From: Polytrichum commune
Lineage: Eukaryota > Streptophyta > Polytrichopsida > Polytrichales > Polytrichaceae
Length of the DNA stretch: 64,000 bases
Reading direction: 5' to 3'
NCBI GenBank assembly: GCA_950295325.1
Contig: OX485809.1
Location: 9,300,001 to 9,364,000, forward strand
Below, piece after piece: positions 38,544-49,194 of the stretch. Made by a program: the position numbers and the translations under genes. Under the pieces are notes generated by a model. That model made no database searches and was not told where the DNA came from. It saw only the letters and a list, made by a program, of their open reading frames with translations. Position 1 is the stretch's first letter. The number at the start of each line of letters is the position of its first letter.

Positions 38544-39083
38544 TCCCTCATTCTTCCCTCACTCATCCTCTCTTTCCTTTGTGCTCCAAGGCACCCCACG
38601 AGTTATAAGTGTGGGTGTGGGAAGCCATATTGGAGCACATGTGTGTGCTTAGTTTTTAGTTTGAGAGCCAAGGCTTGTTAGCCTTGAAGAGGGCTTGACC
38701 TCTTGGTAGAATTAGTGTTGACGTGAAGGATTTTAAAGTTAATTCATGATTCCAATTTGTGGTACTTAAAGTTCATGTTTTGAATACACGTGGTTGCAAG
38801 TTCCATGTTTAAGAGTTGAGCACTTGATGTTGTGATGAGTGCAAAAATATACTTGTGTGGATTAGTTAGTCTTAGTGAAGTTAGGAAATTCTCTCTCTCC
38901 CTCTCTTCTCTAGGAAGTTGAGCTCTTAGAGCTCGGGAAAAAATGTGGAATTAGGTAGGGGACTTAGTGGGATTAGTGGAATTAGGTAGGTGAATTAGGG
39001 GGAGGCCTTGGAGAAGCTCTCTTTTGTTCATTTTCTGGTTTTTGTGGTTGAGGGTGGAGAAACTTAGTTAGAAGTAGCCGCAG

Positions 39084-39341
39084 CTAAGGAGCTGGGTTTA
39101 TGAAGGAGCTGGGTTTATTTAATTAGAAGTAAGGAGCTGGGTTTATTTAGTTAGAAGTAAGGAGCTGGGTTTATGAAGGAACTGGGTTTGTTTAGTTAGA
39201 AGCTAAGGAGCTGGGTTCATGAAGGAGCTGGGTTTATGAAGGAGCTGGGTTTGTTTAGTTAGAAGCTAAGAAGCTGGGTTTATGAAGGAGCTAGGTTTAT
39301 GTAATTAGAAAGTAAAGAGATGGGTTCATGAAGGAGCTTAG
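39084..39341 (+). repeat. Expanded tandem repeat inside the 3' LTR
   Basis: Repeated AAGGAGCTGGGTTTATG and AAGGAGCTGGGTTTGTTTAG-type units span about 258 bp here, against about 190 bp in the left LTR. The repeats probably expanded or contracted after, or by recombination since, insertion. Confidence 0.85.
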
Positions 39342-39563
39342 TAGATAGCCTACCTAATTAGCTCATAGACAAGTAGTTAGTTACATTATGCTAGTTAGTG
39401 TTATGTGTGGCTTTCACAAGTAAATGTATTTGAGATTGACTATAGAGAATAGTGTTTTTTTTTAACACTTGCATCCTCTCTTTAAAAATAAACCACGTGC
39501 ACAACTTAATGGAGAATGTGGAGCACTCTCGCGATGGCAAGACAAAGGAAGCAAAGACCAAAG

Positions 39564-39898
39564 GTGCGAGGGAGAGATTGACATAAGTCACATAAGTATT
39601 TCTTAATACTTAAAGGCTTATGTACGGTATGGAGACACCAAGTGAGACCTCTTATAGTAGCGATACGGAATACACAAGTGATAGTTCAAGTGGTAGTATA
39701 GAGTCAACGGCACGGACTCCATTTAGGAGAGGGATATCCTTAAGGGCTTGTGTAGCTAAAGCAGCCGGATGGACGTTAGAAGCAAACAAAGACAAAATAG
39801 CACCCGAGCATAAGGAGGTTAAAATAACATAATTAACTTGTGCATTCTCCACATACGTATTGAAATCGTACATTGAGTTGTTAAAAGTGAAATTCCAG
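39564..39898 (+). other. 335-bp GT...AG-bounded segment unique to the 3' LTR
   Basis: The left LTR reads ACCAAAG directly joined to TTAAATCC. Here the same two flanks are separated by 335 bp that begin GTGCGAG and end ATTCCAG. The borders fit a spliceosomal intron (GT...AG), and equally a deletion in the left LTR at a shared AG. Inside is a 70-codon frame (39620-39832) rich in Ser and Thr in its first half and basic after that, with no family I recognise. Whether it is an intron, an insertion, or ancestral sequence lost from the left LTR cannot be settled from one element. Confidence 0.7.
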
Positions 39899-40035
39899 TT
39901 AAATCCAAGACCACTTGAAGGGTGAACCTTGTACTATGGACTCATCCAAGTCCAAATCCAATACCGCGGAGGAATGTGAGCCCAAACCCACTACTCGGAC
40001 TACGGACGCTTAAGGGTGGGGGGTTTGGCCTCACA

Positions 40036-40386
40036 CCCTTTCACCAACGGCGCCACAAGTCCTGGGTGTCACTCCGGGGTCCCCCTTGTGCCCATGGTGT
40101 TTCGGGCACTCCTCATGGAGAGGTGCGCGACACACACCTCCGATTGAGGTGTTTTTGAACATTCTAGAATCTACATGCCATAAGCTAAGCATAGCTCGTG
40201 GCCTTACCCTTGTGCCCCCTAGTCTCCGTGGGTGGGAGGCGTTCCCAACGCCCGCGGCCCTCACCCACACTAGGATCACTTGGGCCCTCTCACCAACGGC
40301 GCCACAAGTCCCGGATGTCACTCCGGGGTCCTCCTTGTGCCCATGGTGTTTTGGGCACTCCTCATGGAGAGGTGCACGACACACAT
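40036..40386 (+). repeat. Tandem 249-bp repeat at the insertion site of element 1
   Basis: The block CACCAACGGCGCCACAAGTC through CACTCCTCATGGAGAGGTGC appears at 40036 and again at 40285, a period of 249 bp. Between them lies the CTCCGATTGAGGTG...ACTTGGGCCC part that also forms the left flank of the element (28702-28858). Element 1 therefore inserted inside one unit, at the CTTGGGCCC position. The unit is GC-rich and non-coding as far as I can see. Confidence 0.75.
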
Positions 40387-41055
40387 GCCCTGATTCCAAC
40401 CATTGAATCACACTTCCTCTACCCAATTGTATCCACTCCCCTGATTGTCACCTGAATCTCCACACCAACTGTTATCTGCCCTCATACCAGCTTGCCTTCT
40501 CAATCCTTCGCCTTGGAACAACTAGCCGACCACTGGTGCAGAGATTCGCTGCAGCCGCATTCTCACGCTGCTTGCCTGGGCAACGCATTTCCAGTGCCCT
40601 CCCTCATTACAGACTGCCCCAAGATCCTCTTGTTGGGTGTCGCCCTACCGCAGAAGCTCTGCACTACGTCTATGTGTATTGGCCACCTCCTCCACCGTCG
40701 ACCAACAACCATATGCGTTGAGCTCCAACCCAACAGGCTCCGCCATGGCTAGACCGCCTCCTGCCATGTTCTCCTCATCATCCACACAATAAGCCGCTCA
40801 CACCCTGCTCGACCGAACCCCTCAAGCCCTAACGACAACTCAGCTGACATTCTCTACCAGTTGGCTCAAAAAAAAAATTCATAAGCACCCGTCGCCCTTC
40901 CCTTTTAGCACTTAATGACACACTAAGATAATTTTTAATTTTTAATTGCTTACTTGCTTCAAACCTAGACTTAAGCTAAATCAATACAAGCTTTAAAACC
41001 TCCCACCTATCTACTTCACACTAACCCCATGAAGTGCAAATCCTATGATTCTAAC
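40387..41055. other. GC-richer flank grading to AT-rich, no gene seen
   Basis: The first ~470 bp are C-rich and continue the repeat-like flank. Overlapping frames of up to 86 codons (40492-40752) show no domain. Beyond 40865 the DNA is AT-rich. Confidence 0.45.
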
Positions 41056-41101
41056 ACTTTTAAGGTTTAAAGTAAAATGTGGGCGCAATATTGGGCTCAC
41101 A
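41056..41101 (-). repeat. Relic LTR tip related to element 1, opposite orientation
   Basis: In reverse complement this reads TGTGAGCCCAATATTGCGCC followed by CACATTTTA and a block resembling CTTAAAAGTGTTAG. This lines up with the first ~45 bp of the element 1 LTR (TGTGAGCCCAAAAGGGTGCC, CACATTTAG, CTTGAAACGTTAG). Similarity fades after that. It is probably the start of an older, minus-strand LTR of a related family that runs towards lower coordinates. Confidence 0.5.
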
Positions 41102-42450
41102 CGTTGGCAAAAAACACATAGCATGATGAAGAAGATGACAAATAACAAACATTAGGGATTCTCAATTTTTTGGGCATATGATGATAAAATTCATCCAAAT
41201 ATTGTGAATCATGTGTGCAAAACTAATCCTACTCAGCACAAATCCTAAAGTTTTTATCTTGAACCCCTATTTTATCAATATAAAAAATTAAATGGTCCAC
41301 ATTTAAGTCTATATACCTTACTTGTGATACGATTATCTACTTTTAAGGGACCCTTAATTATGTGGAAAATTTCTATAAAGTTTAAGTCAAATGAATTTAG
41401 TCCTCCCTCTATTAGGTTGCACGTTGGTTTCAAAATGCACTAATTGATCTACCTAGAATCAAGGGACGTGCATGTAAAGTGGGGTTGCCATGAAAATTGA
41501 TGGATTATGGTTGATCTTGTGAAGTGTCTTTGGGATTAGACTACAACAATTTGGCATGTTTACAACAACAAACATTATAACATCATAACATACTCACAAT
41601 ATCATGTTATGGTATGCAATTTGAAATTATGCATGCTCAAACTATTTTATGTGAAAACATCAATGTTGTATGTTGGAGACTCAATATCCCTACTGTGAAC
41701 TTCTACAGTTTATTGGCAAATAGTCTCAAGGAGGGCACCTCTATAGAAGGTTGGCATATGAGTGCGAGAACCAAGTATTTGTTTAGAGGTTATTTACCTT
41801 AGTGTTTGAATTTTTGGACCATGTTATTATTAAATTTCCTACTTATCACCATTTTCCTCCACCCTAGAGGTAATTTTAAGTTCTAGAGTTGTGCAATAAA
41901 TTGCAAGCTATTTTTTGTTTATAAAAATATGAATTTCATTTTTTTCTTCATGGCATTGAAGTGGATTTCCTTGTTTGTTGTTGTTTATTAAGTGATACGA
42001 TATAGCATTTGGAAGAATCAAACCAATAAATGCATTCATATATTTAATGACATCACAATGGCCACAAGACATCAACTTTGTGGGGCAAATGCAAGGGTTA
42101 CATTTTCTAATTAGGTATATGGTAATTGATGACAAAGCATTTAAAGAGTTTCCTTTAAATGAGTCAATCAACTCCAAAAACTCCAACTGTATATGCACAC
42201 TACACCCTAGTAAAAACAATGCATAGTGCCTTACAAAAAACCTTAAACCACATAAGCAAAAATGGATGCCTCCAACCTTGACTAACCCCTCACAACACCT
42301 TACAACAAATCAAAAACATCGCTTGAGCAGTTGGACCGCCTCAAAGAGTCTAAGAATGAGCACAATGTGAGCAAGAGTTAAGTTGAATTGAGCACCCTAA
42401 AAACCCTAATCAATTGGGCCGACATCACCTCTGTCCAAACTAAACTCTTC
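41102..42450. other. Intergenic, no gene seen
   Basis: AT-rich sequence. A 103-codon frame (41908-42219, minus) and a 62-codon frame (41614-41802) show no recognisable domain. Confidence 0.5.
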
Positions 42451-42453
42451 TTA

Positions 42454-44694
42454 TGCCCCCTCCCCACTTGACATTAGCAAATAACCAAAGACTTCCCTAA
42501 AACCCGGGTAAAGCTCCCTCAGTTATAGCGGACACGTCCGGCCATCCCAATGCACCTACAAGAACTTGCTCCAGAGATTTCCAAGTAGGTTTTAGTTAAG
42601 TAGCTTTCATACATGTTCATTGCTTTATCTACCAACCAATGAATGTGGGATAGTTTTTGTTCCATGATCCCCAAATGCCTTAATACTTACCATTGGTTTT
42701 TGTTAATGGAGCTCCTCGTGCCCTCAAAGCTAAGATTAAAAGCAACCAATCACAAGGGCGGGAGGCAACACTTTTAGAGGTCCTACATTCTTGCCTCATG
42801 TCTAGGTACCGATGGGAGGGTCCGTAGTTTTAGCTTAAAACCTCCACTTTTAAGCCATGCCACATCATTTGCCAACTAGGCTCGACACTAGATAATGTCG
42901 ATGGTGTGAACGCTCATTTTTAAGAACTGTAGAACTGATTTTTTGGCTATCGCCCGTCTGAAAATGGCAATTCTTGAAATCTAACGTATTTCATCTGGCT
43001 ATAGGCAGTCAGTAGCCATCCAGAGGGATGAAAGCAAGCAATAGCCGTTAAGAAGTGGTTATGACGGCTAACCACCTGACCTTCTCTCTCTCGGCATTTA
43101 GGAAGAGGGTGTCAGGAAGAAAGGCAGGCTATTTGCAAGCAGCAAGATCTTACATAGTCTCATATTAGCAATAGGCGTAGAAGTCTGTAGCTCAGTGATT
43201 GAGCCAGGCAATAGTCTTGAACAAGCAGGAAGCTTGGAATGACAATGTTAGGAAGTTAAAGGGCCGAAAAACTTGGACCCTGAAGTGGACTTATCTCTTT
43301 TGTGTTAATGAGATGATTATGAGTGAAGTATTATGTGAAATTGTTTGTCTTATGAGTGGAGAGGATTGTTGAAGTAAGTTATGTGAAATGTTGTGAGTGA
43401 TATTTGGAAGTAAGGTTGGGCAAGTAGTCTGACATAGCATTGTAATGACAAAATCAGGCAAGTAGTCTGAGAGGAAATCTGCATTTGGAAGAGTAGAGAT
43501 TGGTTCAGAGTGAGTGATCAGAGATGAGACGGAAAGAGGTTGAGAGATATGGAGTGTGACTGAGGTGAGGCAATGGTCTGAAAGATCAAGAAGTGGCCGA
43601 GAGCAAGGCTAAGACAGGCAACTGGTCAGAGAGAGTTTGACGGATACATACCGCCTGTCGTGAAGAAGGCAAGTAAGAAAAGGCTTGATAGGAAGCAAGA
43701 AGGGCAATAGACTTGGCTAAAGACTAGTAGCCGAGACCAGTGGGATCAGGCCATGGGCCAAGTCAAGAAAAGATAATGGCCATAGTCTGTAGAGAGGACT
43801 GAGAGGTCCCGAGGGGCTGCTTAGTAGCCAGCCGAGAAGGGCAATAGTCTTAGGAAGAGAGAAAGACAGGGAGGCTAGAGTGAGGCCATCGCCTGGGCTA
43901 GCGCCCCAAATTCACAGCCATTAGCTAGTGTGTCAGAGAGGGAAAGAAGAGAAGAGCTAAGCAAAGTGTCAGCGGAAAAGATGGAAGGGCTAGAGGCAGG
44001 CTATAGGCTGTCAAAGCTGTACCTTCCCCTGAAGGAAAGAATATCTTACTGGAGTAAGACTTTACCCTTTGTATGTTGATTGATTAGTCTATAGAGGACT
44101 AAAGCCTTAAGGAAGAATATCGCCTAGCTGTTGATGTATTGATTCCGTATTGACAAATGGATGATTGTTTGAGATGAGTCACCAGATGGTCGAAGACTAA
44201 GGTGGTGACTTGAGCATGTGAAGATAGGCATGATGGTTGTAAGTTTAATTAAAAGGAAATTAAAATGTTGAATTGTTGCAATTGTGATTTACATTGATCA
44301 AAGACGATGCGGTTACTAAAAGACATTACCCCGGACTTCGGTCCTGACAAATTGCCAATGACTACTTGCCAAGTTGTTGAGCTTCACGACTGACATAGGT
44401 CGAAACCATAGAATGATAGAAAATTACCTTTTGATAGGACGGAGTCACTCACTACTGAGGAAGCACAAAAGAACCATAAGAGTGAGAAAATAACTGGAAT
44501 TAAGAAGTAATGAAGGAAGAAAGATCTTAACATGTTATTAAAATCCTTAATCCAATGTGACAATAACCCTTATAGACACTAGCTCAGTCTTCCTGGAGAC
44601 TTTGTTCCCTGGGTTTTGTTGTTTTGAGCCATAGCAAAAACTTACTACAAGAACCCATTTTTAGGCTTAGCTAATGTCAAGTGGGGAGGGGGCA
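42454..44694. mobile_element. 2.24-kb non-autonomous TIR transposon (TTA-flanked)
   Basis: The left end TGCCCCCTCCCCACTTGACA, continuing TTAGC, is repeated exactly in inverted orientation at the right end: 25 bp perfect. TTA flanks both sides (42451-42453 and 44695-44697), the duplication typical of PIF/Harbinger elements. No reading frame of 60 codons or more lies inside, so any transposase must come from elsewhere. From about 42940 to 44010 the interior is purine-rich on the plus strand and repeats a short motif, GGCAATAGTCT/GGCAAGTAGTCTGA, with related forms such as GGCTATAGGCTGTC, more than ten times. Confidence 0.85.
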
Positions 44695-44697
44695 TTA

Positions 44698-45234
44698 GCC
44701 TCATAACAATCCCCACTATGTCAATTCTAGACAAAAGAAGAAGAAACCATATACAACATGAAGATGATTACAAAACGTATTTGATATTTGAACGCAAAGT
44801 AAAGTGCCCCTCAGTGGTCCGAGACAAGCCTAAACTAACAAATGATGATGAAGAGATAACCAAATGTCAAGGAAAAGGTTGGCAGTTCGATTCCCAACTG
44901 TGTAGTCTCCTCTTTACTTGACGGAAGACGTGCCATGTGGTCAACTGCCTCATGTGTTTTGGCGTTGGCTTGTTGGTCTTCTATCTCAACAAGAAGCCCC
45001 TTAGGGCATTATATTTACCAAAATTGTGGCAATCAAGGGGTTTCTAAGTTTATTACATACCTGAAGAATAATGGACAACCTATCTGCCTTGATTTTGAAA
45101 GTTCCTTATTGTAATTGTAAAACTCTTATCACGCCAATGTTAGCAAACATAGACATATAATTTCATCCACAAAAATTTATTGTAGTTGTCATATTATAAT
45201 TGTATTGGTGATTAAAAAACAAATATGAATACAT
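44698..45234. other. Intergenic, no gene seen
   Basis: A 67-codon frame begins at 44718, just outside the TIR element, and has no recognisable domain. Nothing else is supported here. Confidence 0.45.
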
Positions 45235-45766
45235 TTAATTACTGTTATAAAGGGTGTGACATGTGCTTCACCCCCTCAAACTTGAATAAATTAATTACTT
45301 CTATAAGGGGTGTGACATGTGCCTCACCCCCTCAAACTCGAACAAAACTAATCACCCTTATAGAGGATGTAATATGTGCCTCAACCCTTCAAACCCGAGC
45401 AACACTAATTACCGTTAAAGATGGTGTACTATTTGCATCACCCCCATAGACCCGAATTAAATTATTATTGATATTGAGGGTTTGGTATGTGCCCCACCCC
45501 TCAAACTTGAACAAAACTAATTACAATTATACAAAGCGTGGCACATGCCTCACCTCTTCAAACTAGAGCAAAATTAATTACGGTTATACAAGGTATGGCA
45601 TGTGCATCACCCCCTCAAACCCGAGCAAAGCTAATTATTATTATAAAGGGCGTGGCATGTGCCTCACCCCTACAAATCCGAACAAAGCTTATTACTATTA
45701 TAGTGAGTGTGGCATGTGCCTCACCCCTTAAACCCGAACAAAGCTAATTACCGTTATAAAGGATTT
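45235..45766. repeat. ~57-bp minisatellite, about 9 copies
   Basis: Each unit runs approximately AGGGTGTGGCATGTGCCTCA, CCCCTCAAACCCGAACAAA, GCTAATTACCGTTATAA. Unit starts are near 45249, 45307, 45362, 45417, 45475, 45531, 45589, 45645 and 45703. Copies differ by 10-25% by eye. Open frames across the array (45225-45449, 45538-45747) arise because the period often stays near a multiple of three. I do not regard them as genes. Confidence 0.9.
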
Positions 45767-48700
45767 AGGTACGAGTAGAACGGTGCCACCAACACACTCC
45801 AAAATGTTTAACTCTAAATTCTTAAATTTGTGCATAGTAGAATAATACAGACTTGGTGAACACATATAAGATTAAAAATTGCACATTCGAACTTACCTAA
45901 AACATCGCTTACACTTTAGGTCAAAATCTTCTGCTCAGGTCTACTTGCTTCTCTTCTTTGTCACCGCTCTTCTTCAATGTTTGTCTACACCGGCGCATGC
46001 AGTCTCTCGTTTTAGTGATCTACGATGTCAACATTGTTTTCGTTCGTACCCACTCACTCCTTGATTTAATTGTTATATATCAAAAGTTTAGGGTCTTTCA
46101 TTAATACTAAATCATCTAACTTCTTGCCGTGGATTTTTGTTGTTTCAGCTCTATCATCTTGTTACGCATTCTCTTACAAATGCACTTCAACAAACAACTC
46201 CAATGTCTTCATTTGCTGCTCATCTAACTTTCGACTCTACCTTTGACTTTTATAAGCGCTTGAATTCTAAATTTCATATCAAGATCTCATTAGTATCACA
46301 TTACACACTTACTCTCAACCAAACTCAAAGTATACTTCAATTTAGCACTTTCATTGAGGTAAGTACCTACTTCTTGAATTGCCTTCAAATTCATATCTAG
46401 ATCTAGATCTAGATCTAAATCCGTTTATCTAGAAAATTTTTATTTTTTATTTACTAGAAAAGAACATCATTTACTTATTATATGTAGTTTGCAATCTGGA
46501 ATTTTAGTTATAAATACCTCTTCCTCATTTTAAAACCTTCAAAATCAATATTTCTCATCTCCAATTTTAAAACTCTATTTCTAATCTTAACTTAATATGT
46601 TTCTACTAGTGTTTTTTTTTTTTTCAAAATTTCAAAATTATATTTGTGGAGGATGAGGCACATGCCTCACTCCTTTGTTTGACATTATTGATTTTATAAT
46701 TTTAAATATAAGGTGACAGAATTATGTCGTTATTTTCTTTGGATTCATTAACTTCAATGTTATTGCATGTGATGTGCCACTTAGTTTCAATTTATTTTCA
46801 TGTTTTTAACCAAAGGGTGAGATGCATGTGTTGCACTTCTCATTCAAAACAATAATTTATAAGCTATGCACGAAGGGATGTGTTTTACTCCTTTGATTTA
46901 CTTTGATTTACTTCGAATTCATAACTTAAAATAATTTGACTAAAAAGGTGAAACACAATATAAACATGATGGTCATATAGTATACAAGGCTTGTTTTGGA
47001 ATTATTTGAAACTAATAATATTTGAAAGAATTTAAGCCAAAGGATAAATTTATTGCATATTCACTTCAAATTTTGAAAATAAAATACTTAAAAATAATCC
47101 CCCAAAAAATGCACATGCTTATGTGCGCTTTTAATGAAACCCGGGTTTATTACTATCTATGAAATGTAAGCTTATCATGGAACCTTATTATCCTCTTTTA
47201 TAAGACACGTTTAGGAAACGAGTAAAATTTCATGGTGACAAGGTGTGTGTATGGGACGCTATTGGGGATTGAGGATGATGGGAAATTGTATGGATGGATA
47301 TGCAAGGCTAAATAGGGCGAATGGATGAGCACTCTTGTAGGTATGATCAAAGAAAGATCACAAAGTAAAGATCACAATGTAAAATGATAAAGTGAATGAG
47401 CAATGTACGTAGAAGTTTCTATATATAGTGATGTTTTACACTTCTTAAATTATCCCTCGACCATTATGTATATGTAGAACTCGGGGAAAGAAAACACATG
47501 TTATTTTTGGTGTGAACCTTTAGATTAATAAATAATTGGTTATCCAAGTGATAAGTTCATAACATTATTCATCTGCATGGTAGCGTCCCATTCCATATTT
47601 AGCAGTTGACATGGGCCTCCACTACCTTACCTTCATGAAAAGAAATTTAAAGAATAAGAATTTTTTTGATGTTGATACGAATAATGAATAGTGTTAGGTT
47701 GAATAGTGCGAATATTGTGAATAGTGTCGATATTTTCAATGGTAGTCCTACTATGAATATTATTCTCATGGAATAACACTAGGATGAAGAGTGTTTCTTG
47801 CAAATATTCCTACGATGATCAATAAATCATGCACATAGTGCCGGGAGTATAACTCCACCCAAATTGTCATATTCAACGTGAATGTATGAATAGTGACCGA
47901 ACATTATTTCTTTGTTTAGGGACCCTGTTCCAAGATCATAGAACCAATCCACATGATCAATATAATGTTATGTTTGGGTTAAGATGATTATGATTTGTGA
48001 ACAAATTGACGTGCTTGTATAAAAATATGTTACAATTTGAAATTTTGTAAATTAGACATTTGGGATCCAAATGTTGCATTATCGAAGTTTCACTAGGTCT
48101 CACAACTTGAGCCATCACATACATGTCCATAAGGGGAACATACATGTATACACAAAACAAAACATATGTGTATAAACAAAACAAAGTCATAGACATAATG
48201 GAAGGTCCATTTCTAGTGGCTCCTAGTGTTTGCTTAGTTGTATCCAAACCTTTCTAGTCCTAACAATTTCCACCTACCAATTATCACCACATGCCACCCC
48301 TAAACCGTGATCTATATAGGTGTGATTGTGGAGAATACCCGAAGCATTAGGTGGACTCTCCAAATGAGTGCGGTCACATATGTCATTGGGATCAAGTGGT
48401 TATATTTCATGATTTATGTCGAATATGTTTAGTGTGCTTATAATCCTCCAAACGAGTGGGTGACATTGCAAACAACGTAAATGGTAATTTATCATGTCTA
48501 TTTTGAAAGTTTCAAGGGCCTAGACAAGTTGCTTAGTTTGATGCACACCAATGATCATGATGGTGTCATATCACACATATAGAAGATTATTTACAATGAT
48601 GGCTTGCACACTATTTTATCCTATTTTGAACACTACCATATATCATGTGGTACGTATTCGGGTACACACCATTTTTGTAAGAAAAGTAAGTGTTGATTTT

Positions 48701-49100
48701 TCATAATGGTTGTGGGCCAAATTCATCTTAAAATGTGGATTCAAGTGTAGTGCACACTATTTGAGATAAAAAGGTGTTGTATCGATGTAGCAAACATGAT
48801 GTACCCAATTCAAATGCTTGGAGCTTCGTGGCGTCTACGTAAACTCGTCAATTATGGGTGAAGGAGCTACTGTAAAAATCAACCAATTATAGGGTTGGTA
48901 AACGATTCATTCCAACTGTATCCCACTAGACTAATTTGAGGCCTTTTAGACCATTTGGATTGTATTGTCTAAACATAGAGTAAGGTAAGCGTACCAACAA
49001 CCGATGAAACAAGCAATCATCAAATTTTGTATTATGAATAAAGTCCAATTTATATCCAGTTTGTTTTCTTTGCAAGACCGAGAGGATTGCAATGCGCTAA
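45767..49100. other. Intergenic, no gene seen; AGATCT microsatellite
   Basis: AT-rich sequence with a (TAGATC)n tract at 46397-46416. Frames of up to 96 codons (47957-48247, minus) have no recognisable domain. The motif GAGGCACATGCCTCACTCC near 46650 echoes the neighbouring minisatellite unit. Confidence 0.5.
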
Positions 49101-49194
49101 AGACCACATGTATTAAGACTAATAATACTTTAAACCCTTGATGACCACACGTATTAAGACTAATAATACTTTAAACCCTTGATGACCACACGTA
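49101..49194. repeat. 41-bp tandem duplication
   Basis: ACGTATTAAGACTAATAATA followed by CTTTAAACCCTTGATGACCACAC is repeated directly, with two full units and a partial third. The two full units are nearly identical, so the duplication is recent. Confidence 0.85.

Larger units (their letters stand above)
37836..40035 (+). repeat. Right (3') LTR of element 1
   Basis: This 2200-bp LTR has the same TGTGAGCCC start and GGCCTCACA end as the left LTR. It is 433 bp longer: the GGAGCTGGGTTT repeat is expanded, the ~180 bp before it differs, and a 335-bp segment (39564-39898) is present only here. The flank right of the element begins CCCTT and the flank left ends CCTTA. A 5-bp target duplication is therefore likely but imperfect. 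Confidence 0.93.

Noticed and set aside
45225-45747. Frames across the minisatellite as a repeat protein
   Set aside because: They follow directly from a tandem DNA repeat and break where unit lengths vary.
45235-45766. CRISPR array
   Set aside because: Units are contiguous and diverged throughout, without constant repeats and unique spacers, and the DNA is eukaryotic.
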